Source: JBFJVD01 sp041624375
Lineage (GTDB): Bacteria > Chloroflexota > Anaerolineae > Anaerolineales > E44-bin32
Assembly (NCBI GenBank): GCA_041624375.1
Contig: JBFJVD010000025.1
Span: forward strand, 1 to 19,031
Direction: 5' to 3'
DNA: 19,031 nt
Below the pieces are notes generated by a model, which had not been told where the DNA came from, did no database searches, and worked only from the letters and a program-made list of their open reading frames with translations. Made by a program: the position numbers and the translations under genes. This document shows, piece by piece, positions 1-8,342 of the stretch (the first letter of the stretch is position 1; each line of letters begins with the position of its first letter).

Positions 1-3000
1 CCCCAGGCGGCTTTCGAGCGATACGCTGCCGCCGTGTTGTTCTGCGATCGACTTCACGATCGACAGGCCAAGCCCGGAGCCCCGCGTAGAAAGGGTTTCC
101 CGCCGCCGGGCGCGGTAGAACTTCTCGAACAGCCGCGCTTGGTCTGCAGGCGCCACCCCGACCCCGTTGTCCTCAACCTGGATGATTTGCCGCCCATCCT
201 GCTGGCGGGCATGCACGATCACCCGCCCACCAGAGCGCGTGTATTTGATCCCGTTGTCGACCAGATTGGCGATGGCCTGCCGCAAGAGGGTGGCGTCGGC
301 TTCGATCCGTTCCATCCCCTCCGCCATCATCACATCCAGAACGATCTGCTTGTTTACAGCTTGCGGCCGGTACGTGGCGATCACCTCCCGCACCACCTCC
401 TCGATCTCCAGCTCCTCAATGTGCAGGGCCACGCCCGCCTCAATACGGCCGAGATCGAGTAGATTGTCCACCAGCTCGGACATCTGCTCGATGCTGTCCA
501 GAATCTTGCGGACGAATTCTTTCTGCTGATCGGTGAGCGAGCCGACCATCGAGAGCATCGTCCCGTACCCTTTGGTGAGCGTCAGCGGCGCTCGCAGATC
601 GTGACTCACCGTCGAGACAAATTCCGATTTCAGCTTATCCAGCCGCTTGTAATGGGTGATATCACGCAGCACACAGATGCGATCGAACCAGCCGCGCTCG
701 GCAGCCTCGATTTCGCGGACGGCGGCAAAGAGCACGCGCCCGTCCTCGAGCGTCACCTCGGCCGTTCCGCCCTCCGGCCCCGGTGATAGCAACAGCTGGA
801 CCAGCGCCGGAACACGCAGTGAAAGATGGAGCGGCTGGCCGATCGATTCCTCCGGGCTCTGGCGCAGCACGGTCTCGGAAGCCCGATTGGCGAGCGAGAT
901 CCGGCCGGCCCGATCCACAACCAGGACCGCGTCGGGGGTCGCCTCGAGCACCGCCCCGAGCCGTCGTCGTTCTTGCTCGGCGCGATGGTAGAGCCGGACA
1001 TTGGCGATCGAGACCCCCAGCTGGCCGACAAGGATCGTGAGCAGGTTCAGCTCATCGGGGGGCGGCACTCGCGGCACAGCATGGCCGATCCATACCGTCC
1101 CGACATACTTCCCTTCATGCTGGATCGGCAGCGCGATCAGGGACTCAAGCATAGCCTGAAGCCGCTCGAGGTCGAGCACGGCGCGCGCCCGTGATGGATT
1201 CTCGAGCGTAATCCGGCCGCGCTCCCGGCAAAGTTCGAAGATCTGGGCGTCAAGCGCCGCCCAATTTCCGGGGTCCTTTCCAGCCGAGTAGATCTCGCGC
1301 GCCCCCACTGCCGGATCGACGGGGACCAGCACCAGCCGCACATGCGAAGCGCCGGTCTGCGACCGCACCCCTTCCAGGATGGGAGGCAGGACACGCGGCA
1401 AGTCGAAGCTCGACGCCAGGGATTGGCTGGCGGTGAGCAGCATATCCATTTCCGTCAACCTGGATCGCAAGCCTCGCCGCATCCGCTCGAACGAGGTGGC
1501 TAATCGCCCGATCTCATCCTCATCTTCGATCGGAACCGCCAGATCCAGGTTGCCGCGTGCGATCGACTCGGCCACTTCAGCCATCGAGGTCAGCGGACGC
1601 GTGAGGCGGCGGCTGATGAGATAGGTCGCGCCGAGCACAAGGATGCCGATCGCGGCCAGGGCGGCAAATTGGCGCAAAGCAATCGATAGCGCCAGCCGAT
1701 CCACTTCTCTTTGTGGCGCGGTGACGACGATTTGCCAGGAATAGCCGGCGATGGGAAGCACATAGACGAGCCGCTGGCTGCCATCCGGCGCGGTGTCTGG
1801 ATAGAACGCAGCGCCGACGGTGGGGGAAACAGGGAAGTTCTGCAGCTCTACCGCCGGGTCCTTGTGGACCAGGATTCGACCGCGCTCATCGAGCAGCAGG
1901 ATCTCGCCGAGCCCCTCCACCTCGACCAGCCGGATGAAGGAGGCCAGGGCTGGTGTGGCCTGCAGATTGACCCAGCCGGCGACGGCGCCAAGCGGTTCCG
2001 CGGCGCCGGGGCTCAATAGCGGAAAGAGAAAGACAATCTGGGTTCCCCCGCCCGGCGCCGGTGACAGGGCGAGTTCCTGGGGAATTCCCTCCATGACTGC
2101 CGACAGACCCGCCTCGAGCTCCAGCGAGAGCGGATCGGTGACGCCCTCGGGCGAGGGGGAAGCTCTCACCAGCGCGCCGTTCGAGTCGTACACGGCCAGT
2201 TGGCGGAACATCAAGCCCGACCGCAGTTGCGCGTCAAGCTCGCTGGCGTCCAGGCTGCCCGCCTGAACAGCGGGCAGCACATCCTCTCCGATCGACCGAA
2301 TGGAGGCGCGGCCGGATTGGATGAAGAAGGGAATGAGTTCGGCGGCCTGGGCTGCCGTGCTGGTCATTTGTCCTTGCACCAGGTCGCGGGCCGAGGCGCG
2401 GGCCAGGATCCATCCACCGACGAGCGCCAGGGCGCTCGCCGCAAACAACACAAGCAGGAAGGTGCTCACCAGCCGGGCGGCCAGCGACCGGTTGTAGGGC
2501 GCCGACCGCATCGTGACCGGCTTGTACCAATAATCGGCAAAGCCGCGCCGGAATACTTCCGCCAGAGCGCCGCTGACGGCCGCGCTCGACAAACTGGCGA
2601 GCAACAGTGGGATAAAGCGCGCCAGGGCAAAGTTGAGGCCGTCGTACAGATCGCCGCCACTGTAGGCGAAAGCCTCCAGGCTGAGGAAACCCGCGCCGAT
2701 CAGCCCGCCCGCCAGCGAGGCAAAGAAAGGCTCGCGGGCCCGCGCGGCAAGCCAACCGCTGTAGTTCTGGCGCAGCAGGGCGGCGACAAAGACGGCCTGG
2801 AGCGCCACGGTGGCTGCGGTCATCAAGCGCTGCACGTCCCACCCGGCCCGCATCAAGCCTGAGAAGGCCCCGACGACGCCGGCAAAAGGCACCCCCAGCA
2901 CCCCCCCGGCCAGGAGCCACGGAAGATCCCCCAGCAGCGGCACCCTGGGCCCTTCGGCGTCGCTCGGCAACCCGGGCGGTGGCGGGGCGGCAGCAGGGAA

Positions 3001-3225
3001 TTGAATGACCAGCGCCCCGGAGGCCACCAGCGCAGCCAGCAGCAGAAAGCCGAGGAACAGCCAACGCCAGCCTGGTCCGAGCATGGACGCGCCAGGCCTG
3101 CGCTGAGCAGCGCCTACCACGGCCAGAAGCAGCGAAGCTTCGATAAACAGGAACAAATAGCCGATCGGGCGTAGGGGGAGCCCGAGATAGAAGGTTGCGT
3201 CAAGTCCCCAGAGCTCGACAGTCAT
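1..3225 (-). CDS. Large multi-domain membrane sensor histidine kinase (3' end beyond window)
   Basis: I read one continuous frame from the ATG at 3225 leftward to base 1, 1075 codons with no stop, so the C-terminus lies outside the window. The order along the protein is: hydrophobic segments near residues 21-40, 53-76, 102-125, 134-151, 167-188 and 203-222; a membrane helix at about 252-275; an extracytoplasmic Cache-like sensor at about 280-508 ending in a typical GYSW strand; a helix at 518-537; HAMP at 537-590; GAF at 600-745; and PAS at 752-858. The kinase core follows, with the H-box SHDLRAPL (phosphoacceptor His875), an N-box around Asn991, a DNGVGV G1 box, an F-box LFEKFYR and a GSGLGLSI G2 box. 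Only the last few dozen residues should be missing. It should autophosphorylate in response to an external ligand and an additional GAF/PAS input. The nearest receiver domain is the divergent gene at 3376. The membrane-rich N-terminal part before the Cache domain is unusual and I do not recognise it. Upstream of the ATG the ribosome site is weak. Confidence 0.93.
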   Translation of the reverse strand, partial: MTVELWGLDATFYLGLPLRPIGYLFLFIEASLLLAVVGAAQRRPGASMLGPGWRWLFLGFLLLAALVASGALVIQFPAAAPPPPGLPSDAEGPRVPLLGDLPWLLAGGVLGVPFAGVVGAFSGLMRAGWDVQRLMTAATVALQAVFVAALLRQNYSGWLAARAREPFFASLAGGLIGAGFLSLEAFAYSGGDLYDGLNFALARFIPLLLASLSSAAVSGALAEVFRRGFADYWYKPVTMRSAPYNRSLAARLVSTFLLVLFAASALALVGGWILARASARDLVQGQMTSTAAQAAELIPFFIQSGRASIRSIGEDVLPAVQAGSLDASELDAQLRSGLMFRQLAVYDSNGALVRASPSPEGVTDPLSLELEAGLSAVMEGIPQELALSPAPGGGTQIVFLFPLLSPGAAEPLGAVAGWVNLQATPALASFIRLVEVEGLGEILLLDERGRILVHKDPAVELQNFPVSPTVGAAFYPDTAPDGSQRLVYVLPIAGYSWQIVVTAPQREVDRLALSIALRQFAALAAIGILVLGATYLISRRLTRPLTSMAEVAESIARGNLDLAVPIEDEDEIGRLATSFERMRRGLRSRLTEMDMLLTASQSLASSFDLPRVLPPILEGVRSQTGASHVRLVLVPVDPAVGAREIYSAGKDPGNWAALDAQIFELCRERGRITLENPSRARAVLDLERLQAMLESLIALPIQHEGKYVGTVWIGHAVPRVPPPDELNLLTILVGQLGVSIANVRLYHRAEQERRRLGAVLEATPDAVLVVDRAGRISLANRASETVLRQSPEESIGQPLHLSLRVPALVQLLLSPGPEGGTAEVTLEDGRVLFAAVREIEAAERGWFDRICVLRDITHYKRLDKLKSEFVSTVSHDLRAPLTLTKGYGTMLSMVGSLTDQQKEFVRKILDSIEQMSELVDNLLDLGRIEAGVALHIEELEIEEVVREVIATYRPQAVNKQIVLDVMMAEGMERIEADATLLRQAIANLVDNGIKYTRSGGRVIVHARQQDGRQIIQVEDNGVGVAPADQARLFEKFYRARRRETLSTRGSGLGLSIVKSIAEQHGGSVSLESRLG

Positions 3226-3259
3226 GGGCAAACCGATCACGTGCAAGAATGGTGCCGGG

Positions 3260-3289
3260 ATTATAGATCACGCCCATTTTTCGCACCAA
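3260..3289 (-). promoter_or_regulatory. Sigma70-type promoter of the leftward sensor kinase
   Basis: On the minus strand, TTGGTG (3289-3284) and a perfect TATAAT (3265-3260) are separated by 18 bases. Transcription should start near 3253, about 28 bases before the ATG at 3225. The -35 box is only a partial match. The spacing and the perfect -10 box make this a reasonable prediction. Confidence 0.55.
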
Positions 3290-3304
3290 CGCCACGCTGT
3301 TTGC

Positions 3305-3334
3305 TTGCTCGTGTCGTGCCTTGTGTGCTAGACT
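3305..3334 (+). promoter_or_regulatory. Candidate extended -10 promoter of the receiver/ATPase–Sir2–kinase operon
   Basis: TTGCTC (3305-3310) and TAGACT (3329-3334) are 18 bases apart, and TGC directly before the -10 box gives an extended -10 element. The predicted start is near 3341, leaving a leader of about 35 bases before the ATG at 3376. It lies back to back with the leftward kinase promoter within the 150-bp divergent region. Confidence 0.4.
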
Positions 3335-3375
3335 GCTCGCACTTGGCGGTGGCGCCAATGCCAGGAGTCGCGTCC

Positions 3376-4530
3376 ATGGCCACCAGCATATTGATCATTG
3401 ATGACGATTTGGACACCCTGAAGCTTGTCGGGCTGATGCTCGAACGGCAGGGTTACGACATCATCGTCGCCGGCAACGGCACCCAGGGACTGGCCAAGGC
3501 AGCCGAGGAGCGGCCCGATCTGATCCTGCTCGACGTGATGATGCCGGACCTCGACGGCTACGAAGTCGCCCGCCGCCTACGGGCCGATGCCTCCCTCTCG
3601 CATATTCCCATCATTATGTTTACTGCAAAGTCCATGGTGGACGACAAGGTCGCCGGATTTGAGGCGGGCGTCGACGACTACCTCACCAAACCGACCCACC
3701 CGGCGGAGCTGACAGCGCACGTGAAAGCCGTCCTCGCCCGGGCCGCTCAGACGACGGCCCAGCCCGATGGGCGAGAAAAAGGGACGGTCATCGGCTTCCT
3801 GGGCGCCCGTGGCGGTGTGGGCACCACCACCTTGGCGATGAACGTCGGTGTCGCGCTTCAACGACGCGGCCAGCAAGTCATCGTTGCCGAAATGACTCCC
3901 GGACGCGGCACCATGGCCCTCGATCTGAACCTCACCGAAGACATGGGCCTGGGGACCCTGCTCACCCGCTCCTTGAACGATATTCACTTGCGCTCGGTCG
4001 AGGCCGAGGTGGTAAGCCACAGCTCCGGCGTGCGCTTTCTCTTCTCCGATTTCCATGGGGATGAAATCGAACTGGAGCGCGCGTTCCCTCAGATGAAGGC
4101 GGCTGTCGGCAACCTGACCTCGATGGCGACCGTCCTGATCCTCGATCTTGGCTCCAGCCTTCGCCCTCACATCATGGAGCTGCTACTTCAGTGTGATCGA
4201 GTTGTGTTTGTCGTTGAACCCATCTACCCAACCAACGTGATCGCCAAGGCAATGCTGGCCGACCTTGAAGCCGCCGGCTTCAGCCGACACATGTTCCACC
4301 TGGCGTTGGTCACGCGCATGCGAACGAGCCTCCAGATGCCATGGCGCGAGGTACAATCCGAGCTAGGCATCAGCCTAGCTGGAATCATCTCACCGGCCCC
4401 CGAGCAGGCCCATCAGTCTGCCCAGGGGGGCGTCCCGCTGATCCTCATGGACCGAGAAAGTCTGGTGACCGACCAGATTCTGAAACTGGCCGACCATCTT
4501 GCCAAGCAACTCCAACCCCTTCGAAGCTGA
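3376..4530 (+). CDS. Response regulator receiver fused to a CpaE/TadZ-like ATPase
   Basis: The 384-residue protein has an N-terminal receiver domain (residues about 4-122) with the acidic pair at D9/D10, phosphoacceptor Asp53 in LLDVMMPD and Lys105 in YLTKP. A MinD/ParA-type ATPase domain follows from about residue 136. Its P-loop reads GARGGVGTTT (143-152), so the two lysines of the canonical KGGxGKT motif are Arg and Thr, as is common in the CpaE/TadZ branch. A Walker B-like strand (VLILDLGSS) follows. CpaE/TadZ proteins localise pilus secretion machinery or polar assemblies. No tad pilus genes are in the window, so that role is not supported here. The frame is open further upstream to a GTG at 3241. 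I chose the ATG at 3376 because AGGAG lies 8 bases upstream and the receiver begins right after it. The next gene begins inside this one. Confidence 0.9.
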   Translation: MATSILIIDDDLDTLKLVGLMLERQGYDIIVAGNGTQGLAKAAEERPDLILLDVMMPDLDGYEVARRLRADASLSHIPIIMFTAKSMVDDKVAGFEAGVDDYLTKPTHPAELTAHVKAVLARAAQTTAQPDGREKGTVIGFLGARGGVGTTTLAMNVGVALQRRGQQVIVAEMTPGRGTMALDLNLTEDMGLGTLLTRSLNDIHLRSVEAEVVSHSSGVRFLFSDFHGDEIELERAFPQMKAAVGNLTSMATVLILDLGSSLRPHIMELLLQCDRVVFVVEPIYPTNVIAKAMLADLEAAGFSRHMFHLALVTRMRTSLQMPWREVQSELGISLAGIISPAPEQAHQSAQGGVPLILMDRESLVTDQILKLADHLAKQLQPLRS

Positions 4531-5314
4531 CCCCCCTGAACAAGCCGATGAGCTCGAATTGCTGATCACGCGAGCAGCAGGATTGATGCGTTCTGCCCGC
4601 CTGCCAGTCGCCCTCACCGGCGCCGGGATCTCCACGCCCTCAGGGATACCGGATTTCCGGTCGCCGGGCTCCGGCCTGTGGGAGCGGGTCGATCCGATGG
4701 ACGTCGCCACGCTGACGGCCTTCCGCCACCACCCGGAGCGTTTCTTTCATTGGGTGCGCCCGCTGGCGGCACTCATCCTCGCCGCTGAGCCCAACCCGGC
4801 ACACGCGGCCCTTGCCCGTCTCGAAGCCGCCGGCCGGCTGCATGCCGTGGTCACACAGAACATCGACGACTTACACCGGCGCGCAGGGACTAAGCATATC
4901 TATGAGGTCCATGGTCACCTGAGGGAGGCGACCTGCACCGATTGCTTCCGCCGCTTCCCAGCCTGGGAACAACTTCAGGCGTTCGCAGAGCACGGCACCG
5001 TGCCGCTCTGTAACGCCTGCGGCGGCATCCTGAAGCCCAACATCGTCCTATTCGAAGAACAGCTCCCCTACCAGGTGGTTGAAGATGCTCAGGCGTGCAT
5101 CGAATCCAGCGACCTGATCCTGGTGGTCGGATCCTCGCTCGAAGTCACACCCGCTGCCCTCTTCCCCATTCACGCCCTAAATCAAGGTGCCCGCCTGATC
5201 ATCATCAATCATGAACCCACCTACCTGGATGAACGCGCCGACGTGATCGTCCGGCACGATGTCGCCCAGTTCCTGCCACGCCTTGCTGCGGAGGTGCTCG
5301 ATGGCCAAGCCTGA
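4499..5314 (+). CDS. Sir2-family NAD-dependent protein deacylase (sirtuin)
   Basis: With the TTG start at 4499 the protein is 271 residues and shows the full sirtuin signature: NAD-binding GAGIS (41-45), GIPDFRSP (49-56), TQNID (119-123), catalytic His138 in VHGHL, a zinc site C146-x2-C149 ... C171-x2-C174-GG, GILKPNIVLFEE, and GSSLEVTPA (211-219). It removes acyl groups from lysines using NAD, giving nicotinamide and O-acyl-ADP-ribose. The start is uncertain. TTG 4499 overlaps the upstream gene by 32 bases without a clear ribosome site; TTG 4559 is possible; ATG 4586 would cut into the first helix. The overlaps on both sides imply translational coupling with the receiver/ATPase and the kinase, so the deacylase is probably co-regulated with them. 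Bacterial homologues are often called cobB or npdA. Confidence 0.92.
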   Translation: MPSNSNPFEADPPEQADELELLITRAAGLMRSARLPVALTGAGISTPSGIPDFRSPGSGLWERVDPMDVATLTAFRHHPERFFHWVRPLAALILAAEPNPAHAALARLEAAGRLHAVVTQNIDDLHRRAGTKHIYEVHGHLREATCTDCFRRFPAWEQLQAFAEHGTVPLCNACGGILKPNIVLFEEQLPYQVVEDAQACIESSDLILVVGSSLEVTPAALFPIHALNQGARLIIINHEPTYLDERADVIVRHDVAQFLPRLAAEVLDGQA

Positions 5315-6527
5315 TATGCGCCCCCCCGGCCTTGGCCCCCAATCTGAGGGCTACCCTGAGCTCATCCGGCGCTATGCGCGCCTGCTCGAACTCGCCACCG
5401 ACCTTGTCTCCACGCTCGACCTCGATGCGCTGCTCGACAACATCGTTCAGGCGGCGCGCGAGCTCACCGAAAGTGAAGCCGCCTCGATCCTGCTCTATGA
5501 CCCACAGACGCATCAGCTCTACTTCGAGGCGGCAACCGACCAGCCGCTCAACGAGCTTGGCGGGACCGCTGTTCCGGCCGACAACAGCATCGCCGGCTGG
5601 ATCTTCACCCATCGCGAGCCCCTGCTGGTCGAGGACGCCATCACAGACCCCCGCTTCTTCCGCGAGGTGGACATCCTCACGCGTTTCCAGACCCGCTCGG
5701 TCCTCGGCGTCCCGCTGCGGGCCAAAGACAAGACACTTGGGGTGATCGAAGCCGTCAACAAGAGCGCCGGCACGTTCGATGATGGGGATATCCGGGTTCT
5801 CGAAGCCCTGGCGGCTCAGGCCGCGATCGCAATTGAGAACTCGCGACTCTTCCAGCAGAGCGACCTGATCGCGGAAATGGTCCACGAACTACGGACGCCG
5901 CTCTCCGCGCTCACCGCGGCGGCGCACCTTCTTCAGCGTCCGGATCTGAAGACCGACCAGCGCAACCAGATCAGCCGAACCATCTACGACGAGGTCCGCC
6001 GACTCAACAACATGACCAGTGATTTCCTCGAGCTTGCCCGGCTTGAATCAGGACGTGTCCGATTCGTTCGCGAGCCTGTCCATCTGGGCGGGCTGGTCGG
6101 AGAGTGCCTGGCGATCGTCAGCCCGCAGGCCGACGAGAGGTCCATACGCCTGGTGGACGACCTGGATCCTTCGCTATCAACGGTGCAGGGCGACCGAAAC
6201 CGGCTGAAGCAGCTCCTGCTCAATCTGCTGACCAACGCGATCAAATACAACCAACCCAATGGCGAGGTCCGCGTTCAGGTCCGGAGATCCGGTGACGCAG
6301 TGGTGGTGAAAGTGAAGGACACCGGCCGGGGCATCCCAGCCGAAAACCTCCCGTTCATCTTTGAGCGCTTCTATCGTGTTCCCGCCCTGGACGGCCTGGC
6401 CGGCGGCACCGGGCTGGGGCTGGCGATCGCCAAACGGATCGCCGAGAGCCATCAAGGTGTGATCACTGTGGAGAGTGAGGTCGGGAAGGGGACAACGTTT
6501 ACCGTACAGCTCCCGGCCGCGTTCTAA
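5301..6527 (+). CDS. Soluble GAF-domain sensor histidine kinase
   Basis: This is a 408-residue kinase without membrane segments. A GAF domain spans about residues 28-182. HisKA follows with the H-box VHELRTPL (His195), then HATPase_c with N-box NLLTNAIKYN, G1 KDTGRGI, F-box FIFERFYR and G2 GTGLGLAI. The frame is open upstream to 5259. I chose ATG 5301 because GGAGGT lies 5 bases upstream; it overlaps the sirtuin stop by 14 bases. It is a cytoplasmic sensor of a small ligand or redox state, and the receiver in the first gene of the operon is its most likely partner. The gene ends 4 bp from the convergent mutL stop, leaving no room for an intergenic terminator. Confidence 0.92.
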   Translation: MAKPDMRPPGLGPQSEGYPELIRRYARLLELATDLVSTLDLDALLDNIVQAARELTESEAASILLYDPQTHQLYFEAATDQPLNELGGTAVPADNSIAGWIFTHREPLLVEDAITDPRFFREVDILTRFQTRSVLGVPLRAKDKTLGVIEAVNKSAGTFDDGDIRVLEALAAQAAIAIENSRLFQQSDLIAEMVHELRTPLSALTAAAHLLQRPDLKTDQRNQISRTIYDEVRRLNNMTSDFLELARLESGRVRFVREPVHLGGLVGECLAIVSPQADERSIRLVDDLDPSLSTVQGDRNRLKQLLLNLLTNAIKYNQPNGEVRVQVRRSGDAVVVKVKDTGRGIPAENLPFIFERFYRVPALDGLAGGTGLGLAIAKRIAESHQGVITVESEVGKGTTFTVQLPAAF

Positions 6528-6531
6528 CTTC

Positions 6532-8259
6532 CTAGCCGCGTCGTCCAAACTGTCGTTCGAGCGCCTCAACCGGCAGATGAATCATCGTCGGGCGCCCATG
6601 GGGGCATGTCCGGGGCGCCGCGCAGGCCTCGAGATCCATGAGCAGCCGCTCCTGCTCTTGCAGCGAAAGCACCTGGCCGGCCTTCACAGCTGCACGTTTG
6701 CACACTCGAGCGGCAACCCGCGCTTCAAGTTCCTCTGCAAGCGGCGTCTCATCTTCTTCGAAATCCTCGACCACCGACCGCAACGCCTGCTCGGGGGAGA
6801 GGTCCCTCAGCAGCTCGGGGACCGCCCGAACCCGGAAGGCGCGACCGCCAAAGTGCTCCAGCTGGAAACCTAGCTTCTGAAGGATTTCAAGTTGGGATTC
6901 AAGTAGGCTGGCCTGAGCCGGTGGGAATTCCACCGTTTGCGGCTCTAGCAATGCCTGGGATTCAATTCGCTCGGTCTGGTGGGCATGCATCAGCCGCTCA
7001 AAGAGAATGCGTTCATGGGCAGCATGCTGGTCGACAAGGTAAATGCCATCCGGCCCTTCAGCCACAACATAGGAGGCGCTCACTTGGCCGACCACCCGCA
7101 GCAGGGGCAGTCCCCCCGCTGCGGCACCGGGACGACCCGGCGCTGGGTGCAATCCGGCCGGCTCTACGCCCCGGACCGAGGCCGCTGCTGCCCAGTCAAG
7201 GCCGATCCTTCCCTGCTCCCCGTCGCCAGCCGGCCTGTCAGCAGGGGCATAGCGGACCCGTGGCGGGGTCGTCTGGCCGAGCAGCGTGGCGCGCACCGCT
7301 CGCTGAAGCACGGCAAATACCCTGCCCGGGTCCCGGAAGCGAACCTCGGCCTTGGTGGGATGGACATTGACATCCACATCCTGGGCGGGGAGCTCGAGCT
7401 GGAGAATCGCCATCGGATGCCGCCCGACCATGAGGAGGCCATGGTAGGCCTGCCGGACAGCGGCGGCGAGACTTGGATCATGAATCCAGCGGCCATTGAC
7501 GAAGAAGGTCAACTGGCGCCGGTTTGAGCGGTGGACATCCGGGGGGCTCACAAAGCCACGAATGCGCAGCGGGCCTGCGCCTTCCTCCCGAATCGGGAGC
7601 AGCGCCCGCGCCACCTCGACCCCATAGACCGCCGTCAGCGCTTCAAGTGGATCGCCGCGCCCCGTCGTGCCCATATGCAGCTTGCTTTCATGGTGCAGCT
7701 GGAATTGCACCTGAGGGTAGGCCAAGGCATAGCGAGAGACCACCTCCGTGATCCAGCGCCTCTCGGTCGCCTCTGTCTTCAGGAACTTGCGGCGGGCGGG
7801 AACGTTATAGAACAAGTCGCGGACCCGGACCATCGTGCCCGCGGGAGCGCCGACCGGCTCATGGACGAGCGTGCGCCCACCTTCGACCTCAAGCCGCGCC
7901 CCCACGCTTTCCGCTGCAGCTCGCGTCTGGATTTCCAGGCGGGCCACCGCGCCCATGGACGCCAGCGCCTCGCCGCGAAATCCGAGGGTGTCGATGGCCT
8001 CCAGGTCCTCAACCGAGTCGAGCTTCGAGGTGGCGAAGCGGGCCACAGCCAGTGGGACCTCGGCAGCCAGGATTCCGGAACCGTTGTCGGCCACCTCGAT
8101 GAGCCCATGGCCGCCCCCCTCCACCCTGATTTCGATCCGTGTAGCACCAGCGTCGAGCGCATTCTCGATCAGCTCTTTCACGACCGAGGCTGGACGCTCC
8201 ACAACTTCGCCAGCGGCGATGGCCGAGGCGACTTGCTCGGGCAGGACACGAATCGGCAA
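6532..8259 (-). CDS. mutL: DNA mismatch repair protein MutL, endonuclease type
   Basis: The 575-residue protein begins at a TTG (8259) with GGAGG 5 bases upstream. The N-terminal GHKL ATPase carries the catalytic Glu29 and Asn33 in KELIENALDAGAT, DNGSGI (58-63), FATSKL and GFRGEALASM (93-102). After a short proline/glycine-rich linker (about 335-385), the C-terminal dimerisation domain has the metal-binding endonuclease motif DQHAAHERILFE (410-421), a beta-clamp-type motif QALLEP (435-440), and CPHGRP (552-557). This is the nicking form of MutL used in bacteria that lack MutH. It acts with MutS, which is not in this window. It is monocistronic as far as the window shows and is transcribed divergently from the small membrane protein gene. 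Confidence 0.97.
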   Translation of the reverse strand: MPIRVLPEQVASAIAAGEVVERPASVVKELIENALDAGATRIEIRVEGGGHGLIEVADNGSGILAAEVPLAVARFATSKLDSVEDLEAIDTLGFRGEALASMGAVARLEIQTRAAAESVGARLEVEGGRTLVHEPVGAPAGTMVRVRDLFYNVPARRKFLKTEATERRWITEVVSRYALAYPQVQFQLHHESKLHMGTTGRGDPLEALTAVYGVEVARALLPIREEGAGPLRIRGFVSPPDVHRSNRRQLTFFVNGRWIHDPSLAAAVRQAYHGLLMVGRHPMAILQLELPAQDVDVNVHPTKAEVRFRDPGRVFAVLQRAVRATLLGQTTPPRVRYAPADRPAGDGEQGRIGLDWAAAASVRGVEPAGLHPAPGRPGAAAGGLPLLRVVGQVSASYVVAEGPDGIYLVDQHAAHERILFERLMHAHQTERIESQALLEPQTVEFPPAQASLLESQLEILQKLGFQLEHFGGRAFRVRAVPELLRDLSPEQALRSVVEDFEEDETPLAEELEARVAARVCKRAAVKAGQVLSLQEQERLLMDLEACAAPRTCPHGRPTMIHLPVEALERQFGRRG

Positions 8260-8279
8260 GCTACCCTCCGGGACACCCC

Positions 8280-8309
8280 ATTATACCGGCGCCAGAGCCC
8301 CTTCCGTTG
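8280..8309 (-). promoter_or_regulatory. Candidate mutL promoter
   Basis: A perfect TATAAT lies on the minus strand at 8285-8280, which would start transcription near 8273 and leave a leader of about 14 bases before the TTG. The -35 region (about 8304-8309, CAACGG) is a poor match. It physically overlaps the -35 box of the rightward promoter. Confidence 0.45.
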
Positions 8310-8335
8310 ACACGCCTACAGCGGCAACTTATACT
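8307..8335 (+). promoter_or_regulatory. Near-consensus sigma70 promoter driving a probably leaderless operon
   Basis: A perfect TTGACA (8307-8312) and TATACT (8330-8335) are separated by exactly 17 bases. Transcription should begin near 8342-8343, which is the ATG of the downstream gene, so there would be no room for a ribosome site. This is the best promoter match in the window. Confidence 0.75.
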
Positions 8336-8342
8336 GCCTCGC

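Noticed and set aside
2234..3064. Leftward open frame of 276 codons
   Set aside because: It overlaps the sensor kinase in another frame on the same strand. The kinase frame shows full domain motifs; this one is low-complexity Arg/Gly/Ala sequence typical of GC-rich shadows.
3241..3375. 45-codon N-terminal extension of the receiver/ATPase gene
   Set aside because: It would begin upstream of the predicted promoter and lacks a ribosome site; ATG 3376 has AGGAG at good spacing and the receiver starts there.
7531..8310. Rightward open frame of 259 codons
   Set aside because: Antisense to the conserved ATPase domain of mutL; no domain visible.
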